From assembly GCA_019414515.1 (NCBI GenBank), contig DXLX01000036.1, forward strand, positions 58,479 through 122,478: 64,000 nt of DNA. The letters run 5' to 3'. Position numbers and translations under genes: made by a program. Origin of the DNA: Collinsella sp. (GTDB lineage Bacteria; Actinomycetota; Coriobacteriia; Coriobacteriales; Coriobacteriaceae). Below the pieces are notes generated by a model. The model worked only from the letters and a program-made list of their open reading frames with translations. It had not been told where the DNA came from and searched no databases. Shown in pieces: positions 59,501 through 64,000 of the stretch (its first letter is position 1; every line of letters begins with the position of its first letter).

Positions 59501-60979
59501 GGACGAAAATGCCTCGGTCGCGATATCCTCAACGGCTATTCCGAGGTTTTTGGCAAAACCCTCGAGGAACGAGCCGCAGCCCGCAGAGCACGCCTCGTTG
59601 ACGACGATATCGGTCAGCACGCCGTGGTTGAGCCAGATGGCCTTCATATCCTGTCCGCCGATGTCGAGCACGAAGGTCGCATCGGGAACGCATGCGCACG
59701 CGGCGCGGGCGTGCGCGACCGTCTCGACCGTATGGTAGTCGGCGTGGAACGCGCGCGCGAAAAGCTCCTCGCCGTATCCCGTGGTGCCCACGGCATCGAT
59801 CGCAAGCGTGACTCCCGCTGTCTCCCAGCGGTTCTTCAAGCTGACAAGACCCTGTTGGGCGACGTCGAGCGGTCTGCCGTTATTAGACGCGTAGAACGAA
59901 TCGACAAGCTCACCCGCCTCATCGACCAGGGCGAACTTGGTCGTCGTGCTCCCCGAATCGATACCGAGCGCCACACGCACCGTCTCTCCGGGCGCATACG
60001 CATCCGGACCCTTTGCCGGCGTCTCTTTGCCATGGCGTGCCGTAAAATCCGCCTGCTCGGCAGGTGTGGCAAAAAAGGGCTGGGCAAGACGTCCCTCCCC
60101 GCTTGCGGGCGCGACCGTCTCGAGCTTATCCAGCCGGACAAAAGCGTCGGGAAGGTCGATCGGTTGGGACGATGCGAACATGTCGGTCAGCGACAGGGCG
60201 GCACCGCGCGCGACCATGATCTGCGGATCGCGCGGGACGATAACCTGATCGTCCGATAGATTCAGTTGCTCCCGGAACACGCGGACCAGCGTGGGGTTGT
60301 AGGCGAGCGTACCGCCCTCGAAGATTACCGGCGGCTCGATGTCGATACCCTGGGCCAGACCGCCGATCGTTTGGCGGGCGACCGCGTGAAGCGCCGAAAG
60401 CGCCAGGTCGGTGGTAGGAATGCCCTCGTTGAGCAGCGGCTGGATATCGGTCTTTGCGTACACGCCGCAGCGGCCCGAGACCTCGTGGACGGTCGTTCCC
60501 CGGCTTGCGAGCTGCTCGAACTCGCCCGATTCGGTGCCGACCCCCATGAGCTTTGCCATCTCGTCGATAAATGCACCGGTACCGCCTGCGCACGAACCGT
60601 TCATGCGCATGTCGGCAACCTCGATGTCTCCCTTATCGTTGGTGCGGAAGAAGATCATCTTGGCGTCTTGGCCGCCCAGCTCGATGGCGCAGCGCGTCTG
60701 CGGATAGAACCTGCTGATCGCGAGCGCGTTGGCGACCACCTCCTGAACGTACGAGGCGCCCAGCGCGGTCGCGATATCGCGCGCACCCGAGCCGGTCACC
60801 GCAACGCGCAGCGACTCATGGGGAAAGCGCTCGGCGAGCTCGCCGAGCATGGCGCGCACGCTCGCTGTCTGACACGCCCCGTGGCGGCGATATCCCCACC
60901 ACGCCTCGGTCATATCCTCGTGCATCGCGTAAACTTTGGTCGTCGTCGACCCTACGTCCAGTCCTACTAGCAACGCCAT
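56540..60979 (-). CDS. Giant 2-hydroxyacyl-CoA dehydratase activase-like protein (double ASKHA + DUF2229-type)
   Basis: 1479 residues. Two BadF/HgdC-type ASKHA ATPase domains lie in tandem: 1-275 (GLDVGSTTTKVYAM, ELGGQDAKM) and 335-600 (GIDSGSTTTKFALV, DIGGQDMKAI). Each keeps the paired Cys that in HgdC bind one [4Fe-4S] across a homodimer: Cys130/Cys171 and Cys464/Cys503. A C-x2-C-x3-C-x18-C cluster (627-653) follows, then a DUF2229-like domain (about 710-900) and a long dehydratase-like part (GSFGCGHDAYLTDEIARMMG, HNDICFPAQIVIGEAL, LQPFGCLPNHVVGRGLIHAL). The protein is probably an ATP-driven low-potential reductase. Its substrate is unknown. No dehydratase or CoA-ligase gene is adjacent. 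Confidence 0.88.
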   Translation of the reverse strand: MALLVGLDVGSTTTKVYAMHEDMTEAWWGYRRHGACQTASVRAMLGELAERFPHESLRVAVTGSGARDIATALGASYVQEVVANALAISRFYPQTRCAIELGGQDAKMIFFRTNDKGDIEVADMRMNGSCAGGTGAFIDEMAKLMGVGTESGEFEQLASRGTTVHEVSGRCGVYAKTDIQPLLNEGIPTTDLALSALHAVARQTIGGLAQGIDIEPPVIFEGGTLAYNPTLVRVFREQLNLSDDQVIVPRDPQIMVARGAALSLTDMFASSQPIDLPDAFVRLDKLETVAPASGEGRLAQPFFATPAEQADFTARHGKETPAKGPDAYAPGETVRVALGIDSGSTTTKFALVDEAGELVDSFYASNNGRPLDVAQQGLVSLKNRWETAGVTLAIDAVGTTGYGEELFARAFHADYHTVETVAHARAACACVPDATFVLDIGGQDMKAIWLNHGVLTDIVVNEACSAGCGSFLEGFAKNLGIAVEDIATEAFSSKAPAVLGSRCTVFMNSSVVSEQRRGKGPGDIMAGLCRSIIENVFTKVIRVSNLNRLGDKVVVQGGTFRNDAVLRAFEQYLGKPVTRAPHPGLMGAIGIALLAREECRKGDAGTSFIGLDAVERFEHREFGGVTCRRCNNRCQRAVVAFGDGSLYVTGNRCPRGGAISWDELVREVPAAEELRPQGACEAQAPGTGRDRTAAAPNLFVDREKLLFESCPTVPVCGGRDVTIGIPRVLEFWDTMPFWSTFFSTLGFKVRVSGRSTKAMYERGLAHVTSDTVCFPAKLVHGHIRNLVDAGVDRIFMPIITTVPTENTASTSEWMCAVVKGYPYVMRNSDNPEERFGVPFDTPLFHWYDEGDRNRQLKAWCKETFDIDADLVAKATEQADRAQQTFENQLQLRGRQVLENVREDGGYAVVIASRPYHNDPLVNHGLPKLFSERGIPVLTPDAVPGVCNVDLSNSRIDIVNNYHARMLSCAVIVASTPELELVQMGSFGCGHDAYLTDEIARMMGEMGSKVPMMIKLDESDVAGPMGIRVRSFIESVNRRRAEERAEGARVHAVHPLDDPYKVKYTKRDRHDKIALVPNTSHAFCRLMTAAMRNQGVRAEALDIGREDAIRLGKRYVHNDICFPAQIVIGEALAALESGKYDPHDVAVVTGKYIGDCRLTHYMPLLRRALDDAGYDYVPVLTNDDVDAHNAHPGFKLGLGPSIQIAYGLPMIDTLEAMLRRIRPYELEKGAADAAFDRALDEVIEGMERSGLRGQATGFKRALAIMDAVPYDRSNPHPTVLIVGEYLLNFHLGANHEIERYLEDNGLEVIEARMTDVIRKTYFYKHAQSREFHVDLSLPEKAWYATADNLFELAHDRCDRLGAASPLYEPPTRMPELVRASDKILHHTFDAGEGVLIPAEILEHAKRGCRNFVILQPFGCLPNHVVGRGLIHALKEQYPTAQFLPLDYDPDVSFANVENRLQMLIMNAKAQGCGEAHGETA

Positions 60980-61028
60980 AATGCTCCGTCTCTCGCATTT
61001 TTCCTGCTAGAGATATACCACTCTACGT

Positions 61029-61049
61029 AATACAACAGACTGTTGTATT
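61029..61049. promoter_or_regulatory. Perfect 21-bp palindrome, candidate TetR operator
   Basis: AATACAACAG-A-CTGTTGTATT, 50-70 bases upstream of the giant activase start. Size and symmetry are typical of TetR-family operators. Confidence 0.75.
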
Positions 61050-61061
61050 TAAACTCCGTAT

Positions 61062-61094
61062 AAAAAGCGGCTGCCGAAACGCTTCAGCAGCCGC
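61062..61094 (-). terminator. Terminator of the DUF2798-type gene
   Basis: GCGGCTGC pairs with GCAGCCGC, followed by TTTTTA on the minus strand. The 61095-61260 stretch before it holds no supported gene. Confidence 0.8.
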
Positions 61095-61260
61095 CGAATG
61101 CACCAACAGATTCTTCTGCGCGCTAGCACGTCGGGCAACGGAGCAGCACGGGCCCTCCGGTCATGCGCACCGCTCACGCCCGCGATGTCGCCGAGAGAGC
61201 TATCCACGCTTAGGGCTCCAACCAAGCAAGTCGCCCGCGCTCAGCAGATCCCTAAGCGAG

Positions 61261-61818
61261 CTACTCGCACTCAGGAGCCATAGCCTGCTCCAAGAGCTCG
61301 GCATGCTCCTCCTTGAAAACCGTCCCCACAGGGAAGGCGCGACGGAAGACGAAGTGGGAAATCGGACCGGCTACCAAAAGGTTCCACGGCAGCGCCATCA
61401 CAAAATTATGCGGGATGTTGATCATCCAGATCGCGGGCACGGAATACAGGTTCGCAAGGATGCCGCCGGGCATGTGCGTCAGACCCTCGCAGGCACCGTA
61501 CAGCGACATGATGATGACCATGGGAACGACCATGCAGGAGCTGACGGCGAGCGTCATGGCGAGCGGCGAGCTCTTGCCCGGAGTGACCAAGTACTTAAAG
61601 GCGAAACCCTTGGCAAGCGGGCTGGCGACGAACCGGTCGCAGCACACGGCAAAGATATAGGCAACGGGGAAGCCGAGCCACGCAGCGGCAACGACCTCGC
61701 CGTTGATGGCCCCGTGCTGCAGGGCAACGTTGTAGATGCTCATCCAGAGCACCATGCAAAAGCACATGATAAAGGTGAACAGCAGGCTCTCTCGTTTGTT
61801 GATAGGCATAAAGGACAT
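61261..61818 (-). CDS. DUF2798-type integral membrane protein
   Basis: 185 residues with four hydrophobic helices in two similar halves. The first half has ESLLFTFIMCFCMVLWMSIY and AWLGFPVAYIFAVCCDRFVA. The second has SSCMVVPMVIIMSLYGACEG and NFVMALPWNLLVAGPISHFV, followed by FRRAFP. This duplicated pattern matches DUF2798 proteins, whose function is unknown. The ATG at 61818 has AAGGA two to three bases upstream; an alternative ATG three codons in is possible. A strong terminator hairpin sits in its 5' leader. Confidence 0.8.
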   Translation of the reverse strand: MSFMPINKRESLLFTFIMCFCMVLWMSIYNVALQHGAINGEVVAAAWLGFPVAYIFAVCCDRFVASPLAKGFAFKYLVTPGKSSPLAMTLAVSSCMVVPMVIIMSLYGACEGLTHMPGGILANLYSVPAIWMINIPHNFVMALPWNLLVAGPISHFVFRRAFPVGTVFKEEHAELLEQAMAPECE

Positions 61819-61850
61819 GGTCCTTTCTGTGTTGCGCCGCGGCGCACAAC

Positions 61851-61900
61851 AAAAACGGGCGGGCGAGATGGAGCTGTTGGGACTTCATCTCGCCCGCCCG
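61851..61900 (-). terminator. Strong terminator in the leader of the DUF2798-type gene
   Basis: CGGGCGGGCGAGATG (from 61900 on the minus strand) pairs perfectly with CATCTCGCCCGCCCG, followed by TTTTT. It lies 33 bases upstream of the start codon and about 220 bases past the ThrE-like stop. It may end the upstream gene or act as an attenuator. Confidence 0.85.
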
Positions 61901-62016
61901 TGGTACGCGCGTCTGCGACTACTTATGTGGTGGAACCAGCCTAGCACGAAACGCATGCGCTTCGTAAGCGTTGAGTTTATGAAGATGCAGGGCACCGATA
62001 ATCCCCCGACCCCATA

Positions 62017-62083
62017 AGTTGCGGTGGAATACGGACTGTTTTGACCCTTTAAACAGCAATTCAGTCCCTATTTCACCGCAACT
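62017..62083. repeat. 67-nt palindromic repeat, copy 3
   Basis: It starts AGTTGCGGTGGAATACGGAC and ends TATTTCACCGCAACT, 67 bases like copies 1 and 2. The outer 15 bases are nearly perfect and the inner part differs. Confidence 0.85.
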
Positions 62084-62087
62084 CATT

Positions 62088-62118
62088 TGGTGCAAAGTAA
62101 CCTGTCCCCCTTGCACCA
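62088..62118. terminator. GGACAG-loop hairpin after the ThrE-like gene
   Basis: TGGTGCAA pairs with TTGCACCA (62088-62095 with 62111-62118); the minus-strand loop reads GGGGGACAGGTTACTT. It directly abuts the stop codon. Confidence 0.6.
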
Positions 62119-62119
62119 A

Positions 62120-63688
62120 TTAGCTGGTATGGCGCCAGCGAGGGTCGGTGAGGGTGCGCGCCACACCCAGCCCAACGGGCAGAAACGCCACGATGAGCAC
62201 TGCACGCACAAACCAGCCGAGCATATTGACCGTGTCGAAAGTGCACATGTAATACATCGAGCGATACAGATACAAGCCAGGCACCATAATGACAATTGAT
62301 GGCACCGTGAGGGCGATGCGTGGGTAGGTGAGCTTGATTTCGGCTAAGCTCGCGAGCAGCCCCGATACCAGCGCACCGGTAAACGCAGCCGCCTCGGGAG
62401 GCATGCCCGCACTCAGGCCCAAGAAGGGAAGCAGCGTCGGCGCATCGACGAGCGTAAGGCGCAAGGTATTAGACACGGCGCCGATGAGCCCTGCCGCCGC
62501 TGCCATCTTTACCGGACTGTTGAACATAACCGAGAAGCCAAATACGCCGATAAAGCTCATCAGCATGCGCAAGAGCGTAAGAGCCAGCGGTGAGAGACCA
62601 AGCGGGGCGAAGTCATCCGGCGCCAGTCCCACACACTCGGCAACCATCCAGCCTACGAGGGTCGCCATCACAATAATCGACACAGCATACGAAAGACGCT
62701 CGATGCCGCTTCGCATGTCGAGCTTAGCGATGTCGAGGCCTGCCGTAATGAGGGGAAAGCCGGGAATCACAAAGAGCATGGCGCCGATATAGCCTTCTTG
62801 GTGCGACATTGCCCCCGGTACGACCTGGCCAAGGCCGAGCAATGCCAGCAGATACGAAACGCAAGCGAGCGCAACGCCGATCGTCAGCGCGCTAAACTGG
62901 CCAAGGCCCTGCTTGAGAATATGGGAGCGAGCAAAGTTGCCGACACCAGCGCCTACGAATGCGCAGGCCATCTCGATAGGGCCGCCGCCGAGCAAAAAGA
63001 CGAAGGCACCGCAAGCACAGGCTGCCGCAAGGCCCTGTTGCCAGGGAGCGTAATCGGGCTTTGAGCTCTCAACGGTCTTGAGCATCTCGTGGTACTCGTG
63101 CACGGTAAACCGGCGCCCGTAAATCTCGATTTCCTTTAGGAAGCTCTCCATCATCCAAATGCGATGAGTATTGACCCCCGTTGTGGGTAGGCTGACGACC
63201 TCGTTAAAGCAGTGGCCATCTTCGATGCAGGTGCACTCAAACGACAGAAGACTCAGGTCGACGTGAATCGTGACGCCGAGTACGGCAGCAACACGATTCA
63301 TGGTATCGCGCACGCGCCAGGCACCTGTTCCGCTTGCCAGCATGAGCATGCCGGTGCGGCAGATAATGGATGACTTATCGGTGAGCGGCGCATCGACGGC
63401 AAGTTCATTGCCTGCCGTCACGATCTGGTGCCAGTCAGTTTTCATATGGAGTGCGCCGGCACGAGCGCCGTGGTGCATGGGGACTCTCGAAAGCAGCGAG
63501 TCCAGGCGCGAAGACTGTGGGGGCTCTGCTGATTCGACCTCGTCCTCGTCGGGCTCTTCACCAACAAGGTCGAAGGCATCGAGCGACGCCGGCTCGCGAC
63601 GATCGATCAGCTCCTCGTCCTCATCATCAAAGTAGTTGAACTGATCGAGCATGTCCTCTTCGATTGCACGCTCGCTCGCGTCGTCCAT
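62120..63688 (-). CDS. Threonine/serine exporter, ThrE family (both halves fused)
   Basis: Membrane exporter of Thr/Ser, 522 residues. The first ~85 residues are acidic and disordered (DQFNYFDDEDEELIDRREPA). A cytosolic DUF1212-like domain follows (ICRTGMLMLASGTGAWRVRD, TTGVNTHR) and then ten helices, including GYIGAMLFVIPGFPLITAGL and FTGALVSGLLASLAEIKLTY with the second half VPSIVIMVPGLYLYRSMYYM. The ATG at 63688 has AAGGGAG seven bases upstream. It combines ThrE and ThrE_2 regions in one chain, as in Corynebacterium ThrE. Amino-acid specificity is not proven. Confidence 0.88.
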   Translation of the reverse strand: MDDASERAIEEDMLDQFNYFDDEDEELIDRREPASLDAFDLVGEEPDEDEVESAEPPQSSRLDSLLSRVPMHHGARAGALHMKTDWHQIVTAGNELAVDAPLTDKSSIICRTGMLMLASGTGAWRVRDTMNRVAAVLGVTIHVDLSLLSFECTCIEDGHCFNEVVSLPTTGVNTHRIWMMESFLKEIEIYGRRFTVHEYHEMLKTVESSKPDYAPWQQGLAAACACGAFVFLLGGGPIEMACAFVGAGVGNFARSHILKQGLGQFSALTIGVALACVSYLLALLGLGQVVPGAMSHQEGYIGAMLFVIPGFPLITAGLDIAKLDMRSGIERLSYAVSIIVMATLVGWMVAECVGLAPDDFAPLGLSPLALTLLRMLMSFIGVFGFSVMFNSPVKMAAAAGLIGAVSNTLRLTLVDAPTLLPFLGLSAGMPPEAAAFTGALVSGLLASLAEIKLTYPRIALTVPSIVIMVPGLYLYRSMYYMCTFDTVNMLGWFVRAVLIVAFLPVGLGVARTLTDPRWRHTS

Positions 63689-63883
63689 ATAGACGCTCCC
63701 TTCCTGCCGACTAACTCCCATCCTAGGCAGCGACGGCTAAAGGAAACATAAAAGAGACGACTGTCATGCGAGCCATGTGTGCAATAGCCGTTGGGTAGTC
63801 GTTTGAGAACGCCCCCAATGACTATTGACGGCCAAGGCAACGCCGATGCCCTGGCAACAACAGACACTATGACCCAATCCGAG

Positions 63884-63952
63884 GGCACTAAAAAGATAGG
63901 AGCCCCCGCTCGTGGCCGCGGGTCGGGGCTGCGACAATGATGTTGAAGTGCC
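63884..63952 (+). promoter_or_regulatory. Structured leader candidate before the last start codon
   Basis: GGCACT (63884-63889) can pair with AGTGCC (63947-63952), enclosing AGCCCC/GGGGCT (63901-63930) and single-stranded AAAAAGATAGG and GCGACAATGATGTTGA. It lies 40 bases before a probable start. No known riboswitch class was recognised. The rest of 63689-63883 holds no supported gene. Confidence 0.4.
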
Positions 63953-63991
63953 ATAGGCGCAGCCGCGCCGCAACGAGGTTGGGAGGCTCCC

Positions 63992-64000
63992 ATGCCAAAG
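63992..64000 (+). CDS. Start of an unidentified gene (cut by window end)
   Basis: ATGCCAAAG (Met-Pro-Lys) preceded at five bases by GGGAGG (63981-63986). Only three codons are visible, so nothing can be said about its product. Confidence 0.4.

Overview
The window looks like a high-GC, anaerobic, Gram-positive chromosome, most likely from the Coriobacteriia and probably Collinsella or a close relative. This is an inference from GC-rich coding style, bacterial-type SD sites, a PTS, a FeoA-FeoB fusion, a giant 2-hydroxyacyl-CoA dehydratase activase-like protein and an LAxTG-type wall anchor. No 16S rRNA is present to prove it.

Backbone. Read right to left on the minus strand, the window carries the old Gram-positive information-processing order: clpC, disA, ispD, ispF, cysS, rlmB, a YacP/Rae1-like NYN nuclease, a tRNA-Tyr/Thr/Met-tuf unit, rpmG, tRNA-Trp, secE, nusG, rplK, rplA, then rplJ, rplL, galU, rpoB and rpoC (cut by the window start). 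Two near-identical strong promoters drive tRNA-tuf and rpmG-secE-nusG. rplJL has its own promoter and a long attenuator-like leader.

Insertions. About 21 kb separates rplA from rplJ. It holds an aminotransferase, a DNA-deoxyinosine glycosylase/GH13 amylase pair, an MFS exporter, FeoA-FeoB, an alpha/beta hydrolase, a PTS IIA(Glc), AsnRS, a WYL-like regulator, a three-gene ABC importer, a wall-anchored 5'-nucleotidase, MscS and a cytosolic BMP-fold protein overlapping a phosphoesterase. Between tuf and the NYN gene sit an RpiR/6-phospho-beta-glucosidase/PTS IIBC cassette and a fused HTH-HipA kinase. Between disA and clpC sit a Mn riboswitch with mntP, a HipBA-like pair and PepD. Right of clpC is a two-gene operon of a 1479-residue activase-like protein and its TetR regulator, then a DUF2798-type membrane protein and a ThrE-like exporter.

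How the parts may cooperate. The beta-glucoside PTS IIBC has no IIA domain, so the free-standing IIA(Glc) in the window is a plausible phosphate donor. Both HipA-type loci have palindromes over their promoter regions, as expected for autoregulation. The TetR gene overlaps the activase gene, and a perfect 21-bp palindrome precedes that operon.

Most notable signals: (1) the RpoC C-terminus carries a domain that lines up position by position with the RNA polymerase alpha C-terminal domain, including the DNA-contact Arg/Asn/Lys; (2) three copies of a 67-nt palindromic repeat; (3) several other large palindromes of unknown role; (4) the fused HTH-HipA kinase under a 22-bp-arm palindrome; (5) the giant double-activase operon.
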